DNA from: a virus
Virus record (IMG/VR): IMGVR_UViG_3300025647_000271
Coordinates: 1 to 24,054 of that record
Reading direction: 5' to 3' (one strand)
Length of the DNA: 24,054 nucleotides
Shown here: piece after piece, positions 16,268 through 24,054 of the stretch
How positions within the stretch are numbered: position 1 is the first letter of the stretch
Layout of the letters: each line of letters starts with the position of its first letter
The notes under the pieces: model-generated
The model's input: only the letters and a program-made list of their open reading frames with translations
Told to the model about the DNA's origin: nothing
Database searches by the model: none
Translations under genes and position numbers: made by a program

Positions 16268-16283
16268 TACAAAGGAAGATTAA

Positions 16284-19200
16284 ATGGCATTTGACCCAAA
16301 ACTAATAAGTATAAATGTTCGGCAAGGCTCTTACAATAGTAGGTCGATATTTTCAACATTGCAAGGAGTACTGTCAGTTGAAAGTAATGGAAACCCTTTC
16401 CCTGCAAATGCAAATATAAATGGAGTTACGTTACAAGATTATAAATTTTCATTTGTAGACAGATGCGGAACAAATACACAAAATCCACAAAAAGTGTTTG
16501 ATAATTATGTTGGTATTTTGGCAAATGGAGTTTTAATAAAACCGTATTCAACAGAATCTACTATCCCAAACAATAATATTGCAATGCCATCAGGTTTTAC
16601 AATAAACCGAGGTCATTTTCCAAGTGTTTTTACTATCGATCCGGCACACGGTGTAACAGAACAAATAAGCACATCGGTAAACGAGTATACTTATCGAGAC
16701 GGTGCATTTCTAACAAATGGATGGAGTATTCAACGATTTTATAACTTTAGTAATGATTATTATAGGACTACTAATTTTAATAGTGATTTTTTTAGACATT
16801 CAGACGGACATAGTAAAATTTTAGGATTTTGTTTTGATGGGTATCCAATCTACGGACCATACGGATACAAAACATCTATTAATCAGTATAGTGGAACAAA
16901 ACTTTTATTAAGTTCGTATCGAACTAAAATTAAAGATACTCATAGACCTTCTGATTGGAAATATGACAAAACATTATCAACAACTTTTGGCACATTATCA
17001 TTTACTGCAGGAGCGTTTGTTGATGATTATGTATTTTATTATAGTAACGGCGACTTAGACGAGTATAATGGACGATATTGTGTAACTCCTGAATATCCAA
17101 AAGGTACTTACGCATATTTTGTAACATTTACAGATGATACATTAAGTGCACCGGCATATCCATATATCATTGGCCCTAGTACTAAACAAAAAATAACATA
17201 TGTTAATCAACCAACTTCTGCAAGCACAGAGCTATCGACTATATGGAAAGTGCCAACAGGCTCAAATTTAGGAACAATAGTTGAGCGTAGACCAACAGAT
17301 ATATTACTACCGTTAGTAACTTCAACTACTGTTGATACTGAAATAATTAGTGGCAAACTTCCTAGAGGTTTGCGTTTAAATAAAAATCGAATAACTGGAA
17401 CAGTATTTGAAGTCCAGCATAATGAGTTAAGTACATTTGTTGTTAGAGCATACTTTAATGATTTATTTGAAGATAGAACATTAGAAGTACTAGTAATAGG
17501 TCCTGATTCACCCGAATGGCAAACTAATGCTGGATTGTTACCTGTTAATCCTAATAAGAAAAGTGTATTCGTATTAGATAATGAAATAGTTGATTATCAA
17601 CTTATTGCAACAGATTCTGACATACCGGCAGGAGATGAATTAGAATTTTTTATTGGAAAACATGACGGTGAACTGCCACCAGGATTAACACTATCTAAAG
17701 ATGGTAGAATACAAGGCATTGTTGAACCTTTATTAAGTCTAGAAAAAATATATCAAGGAGGAGGGTACGATACGGCTCCGTATTCCAAATACCCGTTAGA
17801 TTTTTATGTTCCAAGTTCAAATGGATTTGCAAGCTATTATTTTGATAGTGTTCCATATGATTTTAGCGAAACTGAAAGACAGCCTATAAAATTAAATAGA
17901 TACTATCCATTCACTGTAACAGTAACAGATGGTGATTGGTATGTAAGGCGTGACTTTACAATATATGTTGTTGGTGATGATTTCTTAACCGCAGACAATA
18001 CTATTACGCATGCAGCTACAGGAATTTTCACTGCAGATAATACTAATGTACGTACTCCAGTATGGATTACTCCTCGTAATCTAGGATTTAAACGAGCCGA
18101 TAATTACACTATATTAGTTTTAGATATTATTCATAATGAAACATTAGATGGATTACCTGTGTATACCCTTGAGGATCTTAATGACGATGGATCAATTAGT
18201 GAACTACCACCAGGCTTGTCATTAGATGCATTATCTGGAGAAATTGCAGGAATATTGCCATATCAGCCAGCAGTTACAGAAAACTATAAGTTTACAATTC
18301 GTGCAACTAGAATGACGCAAGACGACGAACATATAACTGTTTATGCAAACTTTTACGAAGATGTAATTGCTGGAAATACCAAATTTAAAATATACAAATT
18401 AGATTTAACAAGCGATGATAACTTTCAAGATTTAAAAAATTTAGTAAATCAAAAAATCTTATTAGGAGTTCATCAGTATACAGTATTAAGTGTAGATGAT
18501 TCAAATAGTGATTATGACACAATTACATTAACTCAACCGTTAATTGCACAAATTGACTTTAAATTAAGTAGAACAGCAGCAGCCGGACAAGATTACTTTT
18601 TTATTAATCGAATTACAAATGCACAACGAGAACAAGTGAAAGAAAGAGTTATTAAGTTTAGTGAGTATGTATCATATACTATTAATTCTGTTTCACCATA
18701 TATTGAGTATAGCATAACTAGTGAAAACGATATATATCCAATAAATGTGCCGTATGATTTGGTTATTGGAACAAACTATTTCATAGGAGATATTGTTACA
18801 GGAGAAAATGGTAAAATATACAAATGTAAAGTGGATCATACTTATTCTACATTTGAATTATCAAATTGGGATGAAATCGCCGAAACTATTAATCAACTAT
18901 CAATATCCCAGATAGTATCTGCAACTTTATTAATGTTAAAACATGAATTTAATTATGATGCTTATATTAATGCAGTAACAAGTAAAAATTGGACAGTAAT
19001 GCTCCCACAAACAGCACATACTACTAATTTAACAAATATAAAAGATATTTTTGGAGATCTTACAACAATACAAGTTCTTCGTGAGAACGAAGATAAAGTA
19101 CAACTTAATACTAATATTGGACAGCAATTACTAATATACAGAAATATTGGATTAGCGTTACTTAAAGACGACTATTTTACTAAAGATTTTGTAGTAGCAA

Positions 19201-20648
19201 GTCAGGATGATGTTGTTATGCCAAGTTCAGTTAAGACATTTGAACTTACAGTAATTGGAGAAATTGATTCGAATATTAATTGGATTACTCCTTCTGACTT
19301 AGGTACAATAAATTCAGATTATGTAAGCACATTATTTGTTAAAGCAGAAACTACAGTTCCAGATAGTAGCATAGTGTATACATTTAAATCAGGTAGACTC
19401 CCATACGGAATGTATATGTCGTATAGTGGGGAAATTATAGGAATTGCCAATCAAACTAGCTCACCCGAACAACCTGGGTTAACAATATTTGATAGTAGAT
19501 CTACTACGTTTGATGGAGGCATATCAAGTGATACGTCATTTGATAGAGAATTTCATTTTGTAGTCGAAGCTAGAGATAGATTTAATTACTCAGCAGTTGA
19601 ACGTGAATTTAAGTTATCTGTAAACGACTTTGATAATACCTTATATACAGACATCTATATGCGACCAATGTTAGCAGAATCTACAAGATTATCGTATAGA
19701 GAATTTATTAGTAACTCAAGCATATTTACACCAGAAAGCATTTATAGACCTCAAGATAAAAATTTTGGATTACAACTTAATCTAGACATGCTAGTTTATA
19801 GCGGCATAGAAGTTAAAGAGATAGACAAATTTGTAGCAGCGGCAGCAACTAATCATAAACGAAAACAATATATATTGGGAGAGTTTAAAAATGCAGTTGC
19901 GATATTACCTGGAACTCGTGATGTTGTATATGAAGTAATTTATATTGATGTTATTGATCCTGCGGTACCTAAAATTGGAAAAACTAAAAAACACTTCACT
20001 ATAAATACTGCTAATAATATTACAGTAGATAGTTTGCAATATGCTGCAAAAGATGACGTTACTGGATATAATTTAGGAACCGAACTGTTACCAGTGTACG
20101 GAAGAAATCTTACAAAATTTTTAATTGTATCTAACGATCAACTAATTATAGAAACTCGTAACACTGATGTAGTAGTAAACACTGATATGAATGATTTTGA
20201 AGTTATCATAAGAGATTCGTCTACTGCAACTGTAGTTTTAGAACTCGGTGATAGTGAACCAATGCGACGTAGACCTAAATATGCAAATACTTTTAAAGCA
20301 GATACAACATCAATTAAAGTAAGTAATAGTAAAGATCAAATTCGATTTATTTCAAGTATTGCTAATATGCGAGATAATATAAAAGCTATTGGAAAAACTG
20401 AAAGAGAGTTTTTACCATTATGGATGAGAAGCCCACAATTAGAATTTCAAGAACTGGATTATCAAATGGCTATTCCTATATGTTATTGTAAACCTGGCAC
20501 AAGTGAAAACATATTAAGAAACATAAAAAACAGCGATTATAATCCACAAACTATTAATTATGATATTGATAGATATATAATAAAACGAACAAAAGATAAT
20601 TCAAGTGAACAATTTATTTTGTTTGCGAATTATCAAGTTAATGTATAA
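16284..20648 (+). CDS. 1454-aa virion protein: YHYH domain plus He_PIG repeats
   Basis: The N-terminal 300 residues include a YHYH-type domain: FCFDGYPIYGPYGY near 180-193, DLDEYNGRY near 257 and PKGTYAYFVT near 271. The His that names the family (YHYH) is Phe here. Four Ig-like He_PIG units follow, each with an (L)P-x-G-L/M-x-L/M core and a paired V-x-A/D strand: KLPRGLRLN (about 356), ELPPGLTLS (459), ELPPGLSLD (640) and RLPYGMYMS (1037). A region about 1119-1235 and a terminal 130-residue domain (REFLPLWMRSPQLEF, YDIDRYIIKR) complete it. Ig-like repeats in tail proteins commonly aid weak glycan binding. It sits between fibre genes, so a baseplate or long-fibre component is likely. GGAAG before the ATG is the ribosome site. 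Confidence 0.85.
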   Translation: MAFDPKLISINVRQGSYNSRSIFSTLQGVLSVESNGNPFPANANINGVTLQDYKFSFVDRCGTNTQNPQKVFDNYVGILANGVLIKPYSTESTIPNNNIAMPSGFTINRGHFPSVFTIDPAHGVTEQISTSVNEYTYRDGAFLTNGWSIQRFYNFSNDYYRTTNFNSDFFRHSDGHSKILGFCFDGYPIYGPYGYKTSINQYSGTKLLLSSYRTKIKDTHRPSDWKYDKTLSTTFGTLSFTAGAFVDDYVFYYSNGDLDEYNGRYCVTPEYPKGTYAYFVTFTDDTLSAPAYPYIIGPSTKQKITYVNQPTSASTELSTIWKVPTGSNLGTIVERRPTDILLPLVTSTTVDTEIISGKLPRGLRLNKNRITGTVFEVQHNELSTFVVRAYFNDLFEDRTLEVLVIGPDSPEWQTNAGLLPVNPNKKSVFVLDNEIVDYQLIATDSDIPAGDELEFFIGKHDGELPPGLTLSKDGRIQGIVEPLLSLEKIYQGGGYDTAPYSKYPLDFYVPSSNGFASYYFDSVPYDFSETERQPIKLNRYYPFTVTVTDGDWYVRRDFTIYVVGDDFLTADNTITHAATGIFTADNTNVRTPVWITPRNLGFKRADNYTILVLDIIHNETLDGLPVYTLEDLNDDGSISELPPGLSLDALSGEIAGILPYQPAVTENYKFTIRATRMTQDDEHITVYANFYEDVIAGNTKFKIYKLDLTSDDNFQDLKNLVNQKILLGVHQYTVLSVDDSNSDYDTITLTQPLIAQIDFKLSRTAAAGQDYFFINRITNAQREQVKERVIKFSEYVSYTINSVSPYIEYSITSENDIYPINVPYDLVIGTNYFIGDIVTGENGKIYKCKVDHTYSTFELSNWDEIAETINQLSISQIVSATLLMLKHEFNYDAYINAVTSKNWTVMLPQTAHTTNLTNIKDIFGDLTTIQVLRENEDKVQLNTNIGQQLLIYRNIGLALLKDDYFTKDFVVASQDDVVMPSSVKTFELTVIGEIDSNINWITPSDLGTINSDYVSTLFVKAETTVPDSSIVYTFKSGRLPYGMYMSYSGEIIGIANQTSSPEQPGLTIFDSRSTTFDGGISSDTSFDREFHFVVEARDRFNYSAVEREFKLSVNDFDNTLYTDIYMRPMLAESTRLSYREFISNSSIFTPESIYRPQDKNFGLQLNLDMLVYSGIEVKEIDKFVAAAATNHKRKQYILGEFKNAVAILPGTRDVVYEVIYIDVIDPAVPKIGKTKKHFTINTANNITVDSLQYAAKDDVTGYNLGTELLPVYGRNLTKFLIVSNDQLIIETRNTDVVVNTDMNDFEVIIRDSSTATVVLELGDSEPMRRRPKYANTFKADTTSIKVSNSKDQIRFISSIANMRDNIKAIGKTEREFLPLWMRSPQLEFQELDYQMAIPICYCKPGTSENILRNIKNSDYNPQTINYDIDRYIIKRTKDNSSEQFILFANYQVNV

Positions 20649-20664
20649 AATTTAAGGAAAACAA

Positions 20665-21342
20665 ATGACTAGTACAATCATAAGTGAAACAATAGATGCA
20701 GAATATCCAGTAGCAGGTGTTGATAACGATACACAAGGCTTTAGAGATAATTTCCAAATTATTAAAGATAATTTTGCTAAAGCAGGAAGTGAGATTACTG
20801 ATTTACAAGATACTACTGTTAAAATAAATGAAAATAACAATTTTGGATCAACTGGTAAAATTCTAATTAATCCAATATTGTCATTAAGTTCAGTACAATT
20901 TAAACGGTCAACAATGGTAATTAATAACGACAGTGTATCGAACAACTTGTCAATATATGTACCAGATGGTTTATATCAAGAAGTTCGCATTGTGATTGAC
21001 AGCTCAATTGATGAACAAAATATACAAACTGTAGGGTTTAACTTTACAGATTGGCCATTACGGGAAGATTCCAATATTGCAGTAACATCTATGAGACTTG
21101 CAGTAACTAGCACTCGTGTAGATAGTGATGTTACTGTTAATTTAAACTTTGATACAGCAACTACTACTAAATACGCAACATCAGCAATTTATGCAAATGA
21201 TACTGCAACTACACCAATTGGATATGATAATACGGTTAGACTATTAAAGTCAACTAGCCAAGATAATCCTATGATTTTTGAAATTTGGACGCCTGACTCT
21301 GGGCAAACATTGTTTGTAGAATGTAAAGGGCAATATGTTTAA
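20665..21342 (+). CDS. 225-aa baseplate/fibre-type structural protein
   Basis: The N-terminus has DNDTQGFRDNFQIIKDNF (residues about 20-37) and SEITDLQD, a divergent form of the GDxxRxxFxKxNxNF motif seen in three other proteins here. It is common in marine T4-like structural proteins. The rest is beta-rich with a Thr/Asp/Asn composition and a final strand-rich segment (MIFEIWTPDSG, LFVECKGQYV). AAGGA at 20654-20658 is the ribosome site. The stop overlaps the next gene by 8 bp. Its precise position in the virion is unknown. Confidence 0.75.
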   Translation: MTSTIISETIDAEYPVAGVDNDTQGFRDNFQIIKDNFAKAGSEITDLQDTTVKINENNNFGSTGKILINPILSLSSVQFKRSTMVINNDSVSNNLSIYVPDGLYQEVRIVIDSSIDEQNIQTVGFNFTDWPLREDSNIAVTSMRLAVTSTRVDSDVTVNLNFDTATTTKYATSAIYANDTATTPIGYDNTVRLLKSTSQDNPMIFEIWTPDSGQTLFVECKGQYV

Positions 21343-21568
21343 TCCATTAATTAATGTTTCCAGTATATCACTATCTGAACTTGAAACTGGAACAATAGAT
21401 TTACAAAGGAAATATTTTCAGACACATAATCCAATATTAAAACAACAAATTGCAGTAGTAATTGATATGTATAAAGAAGAATTGTACAATAGACGTGCAG
21501 AGGAAGCTGAAAAGCAACGACAACAATCAGGAATCGAAGGGCTTGACACATTAATTAATATCAATTAA
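21335..21568 (+). CDS. 77-aa conserved hypothetical, helical
   Basis: 77 aa, overlapping the previous gene by 8 bp, so translation is probably coupled. The sequence is mostly helical: SLSELETGTIDLQRKYFQTH, then a long amphipathic helix (QQIAVVIDMYKEELYNRRAE). The end GIEGLDTLININ is short and hydrophobic. Small proteins with this ELE...L..RY...NP...QI pattern recur in marine T4-like structural clusters, but I cannot name a function. It is the last gene before the apparent switch to sigma70-type promoters. Confidence 0.75.
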   Translation: MFNPLINVSSISLSELETGTIDLQRKYFQTHNPILKQQIAVVIDMYKEELYNRRAEEAEKQRQQSGIEGLDTLININ

Positions 21569-21571
21569 AAT
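21543..21571 (+). promoter_or_regulatory. sigma70-like promoter before the DnaE-like gene
   Basis: TTGACA (21543-21548) is an exact -35 consensus. After a 17-bp spacer comes TAAAAT (21566-21571), five of six matches to TATAAT. It overlaps the end of the 77-aa gene and would start transcripts near 21578, about 20 nt before ATG 21600. Such promoters serve early or middle phage genes through host RNA polymerase. Confidence 0.6.
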
Positions 21572-21599
21572 AATGTTTTATTAATAATAGTTTGTTGAT

Positions 21600-22118
21600 A
21601 TGTTAGTTAAAGATAAGTATGGTTTATTAAGAGCATCTGATAAAGATATTGTAGATATCTTATATTCAAATGATGCTAGTAAACTTTTTAATGTATTGTG
21701 TGAACCATCTGAAGATGTTGAGAAATTTAATGAAATACAATTTAATAAAGATTTACCAGGTTTAAAATTGTATATGTCATTAGACATTGATGTACTAATG
21801 TTTGATGAAATTTTACAAACAGAATGGCTTATGCCTACTAAATATAAAGAGTTTGATGTTTATGATTATTTGTTAAATAAATGTCAAAGTCAACAAGAAG
21901 TTGACCGATTGAATGAAGAATTTGAAGTATACATTAACCTTAATTTTTTAAATGTTCTTAAATATGTAAAATTTTTAGTTGACTTAATGAGAGAACATAA
22001 TATATTATGGGGCGTAGGTAGAGGTAGTAGTGTTAGTTCATTTGTATTATATTTACTTGAACTACACAAAATTAATCCAATCAAATATGAATTAGATTGG
22101 CGAGAGTTTTTAAGATAA
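21600..22118 (+). CDS. mini-protein resembling the DNA polymerase III alpha (DnaE) palm entry
   Basis: 172 aa. Residues 119-172 contain LKYVKFLVDLMREHN, then WGVGRGSSVSSFVLYLLEL (137-155), then INPIKYELDWREFLR. This aligns with the DnaE/PolC segment (V)GPGRGSGAGSLVAYxLxIT-DPLxxxLLFERFLN. In DnaE the catalytic aspartates (PDFDxDF) come about ten residues after FERFLN. Here the ORF stops at REFLR, so it cannot polymerise. The first 118 residues may match the preceding PHP-to-palm linker only weakly. T4-like phages use a B-family gp43 polymerase, so a C-family fragment is unexpected. No strong Shine-Dalgarno is seen. Two explanations are a conserved nucleotide- or DNA-binding accessory protein, or a residue of gene capture. 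The homology call itself rests on one motif region. Confidence 0.6.
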   Translation: MLVKDKYGLLRASDKDIVDILYSNDASKLFNVLCEPSEDVEKFNEIQFNKDLPGLKLYMSLDIDVLMFDEILQTEWLMPTKYKEFDVYDYLLNKCQSQQEVDRLNEEFEVYINLNFLNVLKYVKFLVDLMREHNILWGVGRGSSVSSFVLYLLELHKINPIKYELDWREFLR

Positions 22119-22128
22119 GGAAAAAGAT

Positions 22129-22551
22129 ATGGCTATAAAACGTGAATATAAATCAATGCGTGGAAAGATTGTTGACATGGAGTTGCTCAAAAAGAAAAAC
22201 GAATTAACTCCTGCAGTCGGTAATGTTAGGGTTAATGCTCGAGGTGACGAGTTAGGTCCAGGTGGAAAGATCATTAAAAAACGTGAAGATATTGTAAAAG
22301 AGCATTATGCGCGTGTTGCAAAAGACGACACTCAAAAAAAAACTAATAAAACTGTAGATGCATCTACTAATGAAAAAACAGCAGATTCAATGAATGTAGA
22401 TACAACAAAAACTGCTAGTACATCCAAAAAAACTAGTAGTCCGACTACAAAAAAAGAAACAATTAAACAACCGCTTTCTGCAGAAGAAAAGAAAATGTTA
22501 GAAGATGAGGAATGGGTTGAAGATAAAGACGGAAATTTTGTTCAAAAATAA
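22129..22551 (+). CDS. 140-aa conserved hypothetical with Lys/Thr/Ser-rich linker
   Basis: 140 aa with three parts. The N-terminal 55 residues carry a recognisable conserved core: VDMELLKKKNELTPAVGNVR, then NARGDELGPGGKI and KREDIVKEHY. Residues 68-115 are low-complexity Lys/Thr/Ser. An acidic C-terminus follows (EEKKMLEDEEWVEDKDGNF). The VNARGDELGPGGKI core recurs in marine T4-like phages next to structural and chaperone genes, but I know of no assigned function. Ten bp separate it from the DnaE-like gene and AAGGA lies before the ATG, so it is probably in the same operon as the co-chaperonin downstream. Confidence 0.75.
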   Translation: MAIKREYKSMRGKIVDMELLKKKNELTPAVGNVRVNARGDELGPGGKIIKKREDIVKEHYARVAKDDTQKKTNKTVDASTNEKTADSMNVDTTKTASTSKKTSSPTTKKETIKQPLSAEEKKMLEDEEWVEDKDGNFVQK

Positions 22552-22563
22552 AAGGTAAACTAT

Positions 22564-22956
22564 ATGGGACTTATATCTGGAAAGCCAAGAGCTATTACTA
22601 ATAGAGTTATAATAACTGATATGTATTTTGGAGAACAGAAAACTGCATCAGGTGTTATTATAAAAAGTGACGACGGTACTACTAGAGGAATTTATCCTAG
22701 ATGGGGAAGGGTAGTTGATAAAGGAAAAGACAATGTAGACGAGTATCAAATAGGAGATTGGGTTCTTGTTGAACACGGCCGATGGACTAGAAGTTTTACA
22801 ATGACAGATCAAACTATTGAAACAACGTATCGAATGGTTGATCCAGATAATATACTAGCATTTAATACACATAAACCAAATGATTTGCAAGTAGGAGCGG
22901 AATATTCAAACGGCCAATCTGCATCATTTGATCCTCAACTTTTTTCTAATATTTAA
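22564..22956 (+). CDS. 31: GroES/gp31-like co-chaperonin
   Basis: 130 aa. The GroES fold is visible in order: AITNRVIITD (first strand), the mobile loop GEQKTASGVII (GroES has ETKSAGGIVL), YPRWGRVVDKGKD, then the YQIGDWVLVEHGRWTRSF strands and DPDNILAF near the end, matching GroES SESDILAI. The Gly-Val-Ile-Ile part of the loop is the expected GroEL contact. In T4, gp31 replaces GroES so that GroEL can fold the large capsid protein gp23. It is slightly longer than T4 gp31 (111 aa), with a short polar C-terminal tail. The preceding gene is 12 bp upstream. A perfect inverted repeat directly follows its stop. Confidence 0.85.
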   Translation: MGLISGKPRAITNRVIITDMYFGEQKTASGVIIKSDDGTTRGIYPRWGRVVDKGKDNVDEYQIGDWVLVEHGRWTRSFTMTDQTIETTYRMVDPDNILAFNTHKPNDLQVGAEYSNGQSASFDPQLFSNI

Positions 22957-22988
22957 ATTGTTATAGGTAGATGTCTACCTATAACAAT
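22957..22988 (+). terminator. perfect 15-bp inverted repeat after the co-chaperonin gene
   Basis: ATTGTTATAGGTAGA (22957-22971) is the exact reverse complement of 22974-22988, with two bases (TG) between. The stem starts on the base after the stop codon. There is no following U-tract, so it may act as a weak or bidirectional terminator, an mRNA 3' stabiliser or processing hairpin, or a palindromic operator. The hairpin itself is certain; its role is not. Confidence 0.6.
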
Positions 22989-23025
22989 AGTATAATTTAA
23001 CATAAACAATAACAACAAATTAAAT

Positions 23026-23202
23026 ATGAAAATTCAAAACTTTAAACGATATACATCAGTATCCTCTGGCATAAGCACACTAGGCTTAACTGGAGTATCA
23101 TTAATGGTACTTCATATTACTGGGTTTTTATCTGGATGGGGATGGCCTATTTTATATATTATGTTAATTTTATCTGGTATTGGAAACGAAAATAGAGAAT
23201 GA
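23026..23202 (+). CDS. 58-aa two-span membrane protein
   Basis: 58 codons from ATG 23026 to TGA 23200-23202, below the usual length cut-off. The protein has two hydrophobic stretches, about 19-36 (LGLTGVSLMVLHITGFL) and 39-53 (GWPILYIMLILSGIG), with a basic N-terminus and charged C-terminal tail (NENRE), so it is probably a helical hairpin in the inner membrane. The stop overlaps the exonuclease start as ATGA, strong support for a real, coupled gene. No clear Shine-Dalgarno is seen. The function is unknown. Small membrane proteins next to early genes may be host-membrane or superinfection factors, but this is a guess. Confidence 0.7.
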   Translation: MKIQNFKRYTSVSSGISTLGLTGVSLMVLHITGFLSGWGWPILYIMLILSGIGNENRE

Positions 23203-23744
23203 AAATACATGCTACGATCGATTTAGAAACCTTAGATACTTGTCCTCAAAGTACAGTTATTACATTAGGCGGGTGTAAATTTAATCCACATTCATCTAAA
23301 GAACCATATGACGAATTATATTTAAAAATTTCAATCGATGATCAAAATCGGTTAAGTAGAACAACATCTGATGACACTATTAATTGGTGGGCTAAACAAG
23401 ATCAATCTATCTTAGAAGAAGCATTAGATCAGACAAATGCAATTACAGTTGACAACTGTTTAACTACCCTTACTAAATGGTTAGTAGGTGTAGACGTTAT
23501 CTGGGCACAAGGTTATGGTTTTGATATGACTATTTTAGAAGACATGTACCGTTCAGCAGGAAGATCAATACCTTGGAACTTTTGGCAAATTAGAGATAGT
23601 AGAACATTATTTTCATGTTGTGCTAAAGATCCTAGAAAATCAATTCAACAAAATTTGCATAATGCGTTAGCAGATGCTATTTACCAATCTAAAGCTATAC
23701 AAATAGCATTTTCTGAATTAAATATTAAAAAAAATTATTATTGA
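23199..23744 (+). CDS. dexA: DexA-like DEDDh 3'-5' exonuclease
   Basis: 181 aa. The DEDDh active site is complete: Asp8 and Glu10 in TIDLETL (Exo I), Asp109 in WAQGYGFDMTIL (Exo II), and His154/Asp159 in LHNALADA (Exo III). A family-typical INWWAKQD sits near 61-68. This matches the Rv2179c-like/T4 DexA group of 3'-5' exonucleases. T4 DexA is dispensable and may help degrade host or recombination DNA; RNase activity is known for related proteins. It overlaps the membrane gene by ATGA. Its TGA stop lies within the -35 box of the gp44 promoter. Confidence 0.85.
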   Translation: MKIHATIDLETLDTCPQSTVITLGGCKFNPHSSKEPYDELYLKISIDDQNRLSRTTSDDTINWWAKQDQSILEEALDQTNAITVDNCLTTLTKWLVGVDVIWAQGYGFDMTILEDMYRSAGRSIPWNFWQIRDSRTLFSCCAKDPRKSIQQNLHNALADAIYQSKAIQIAFSELNIKKNYY

Positions 23745-23770
23745 CAACAATATAGTTTGTGTAATATAAT
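23741..23770 (+). promoter_or_regulatory. consensus sigma70 promoter for gp44
   Basis: TTGACA (23741-23746), an 18-bp spacer and TATAAT (23765-23770) match both consensus hexamers exactly. The -35 box overlaps the exonuclease stop codon. The predicted start is near 23777, about 24 nt before ATG 23801, and AAAGG at 23789-23793 serves as ribosome site. It lets the clamp loader be expressed apart from the upstream genes, probably early. Confidence 0.8.
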
Positions 23771-23800
23771 TAATTTTATTTGTTTTTTAAAGGTAAATGT

Positions 23801-24054
23801 ATGCAAAATTTATGGGTCGAAAAGTATCGACCAGATACAATTAACGGATATGTATTTAGAGACTCTAATCAAGAAAAACAAATTCGTAAATGGATAGATG
23901 AAAAATCTATCCCACATTTGTTATTTAGTGGAGGACCTGGTGTTGGAAAAACAACACTAGCAAAAATACTGTTAAATGAATTAGATGTAAATCCTTACGA
24001 TATATTACAAATTAATGCTTCACGAACAAACTCAGTAGATGATATTAGGGACAA
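23801..24054 (+). CDS. 44: clamp-loader large subunit gp44 (5' part)
   Basis: 84 codons up to the window edge, with no stop. LWVEKYRP at the start, LLFSGGPGVGKTTLAKIL (Walker A, residues about 45-62) and INASRTNSVDDIRD are hallmarks of the RFC-type AAA+ ATPase. In T4, gp44 forms the four ATP-hydrolysing subunits that with gp62 load the gp45 sliding clamp. Walker B and the SRC arginine-finger motif would lie beyond the edge. It has its own promoter. Confidence 0.95.
   Translation, partial: MQNLWVEKYRPDTINGYVFRDSNQEKQIRKWIDEKSIPHLLFSGGPGVGKTTLAKILLNELDVNPYDILQINASRTNSVDDIRD

Noticed and set aside
22991-22996. TATAAT as a promoter for the 58-aa gene
   Set aside because: The hexamer at -35 distance (TAGATG, 22968-22973) matches only three of six consensus bases and falls inside the palindrome. 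Too weak to list.
1-24054. tRNA genes, CRISPR arrays, transposases, integrase or attachment sites
   Set aside because: No tRNA-like cloverleaf, regularly spaced repeats, transposase motifs or tRNA-3'-end matches seen by eye. Gaps are too short to hold most of these.

Overview
The window is a compact, AT-rich stretch of a marine T4-like (Tevenvirinae-related) myovirus genome. Every gene lies on the + strand, most gaps are under 40 bp, and several genes overlap as ATGA. Three recognisable T4-type proteins place it: a GroES/gp31-like co-chaperonin, a DexA-like DEDDh exonuclease and the start of the gp44 clamp-loader ATPase. The fibre and baseplate-type proteins carry N-terminal and internal motifs typical of myoviruses of Prochlorococcus, Synechococcus and SAR11. 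The low GC suggests a low-GC oceanic host (SAR11 or Prochlorococcus), but no host-specific marker is present.

Layout. (1) Positions 1-138 hold the 3' end of an unidentified gene. (2) Positions 211-5229 form an accessory cassette: a ParB-fold protein, two paralogous HExxH metallopeptidases flanking an ArcS/DUF5591-like protein, an 82-aa coiled-coil protein, a GH19 lysozyme and a second ParB-fold protein. Six of these seven begin with a short MK-x-x-E-[IVF]-I type leader. It resembles the capsid-targeting sequence of T4 internal proteins, which is removed by the gp21 protease after [L/I]xE. A 78-bp direct repeat brackets the ArcS-like gene and leaves a remnant of the first metallopeptidase's C-terminus in front of the second. 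(3) Positions 5270-5602 encode a small membrane protein, followed by a hairpin terminator and a control region with two ATAAATA late-promoter-like boxes. (4) Positions 5782-21568 are a virion (fibre/baseplate) block: a 2619-aa modular fibre with pectin-lyase-like segments, four further fibre or structural proteins, a 1454-aa YHYH plus He_PIG protein, and a small conserved protein. (5) From about 21540 the content and apparent promoter type change. Near-consensus sigma70 promoters precede a 172-aa DnaE-palm-like mini-protein and gp44. Between them lie a lysine-rich protein, the gp31-like co-chaperonin, a perfect 15-bp inverted repeat, a 58-aa membrane protein and the DexA-like exonuclease.

Taken together, the left two thirds look like late genes (virion parts plus possible capsid cargo) and the right end like early or middle replication and folding genes. 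The most unusual points are the shared leader on enzymatically diverse proteins (a possible packaged, injected effector set), the ArcS-like protein and its repeat-bounded position, and the orphan DnaE fragment that ends just before the catalytic aspartates.
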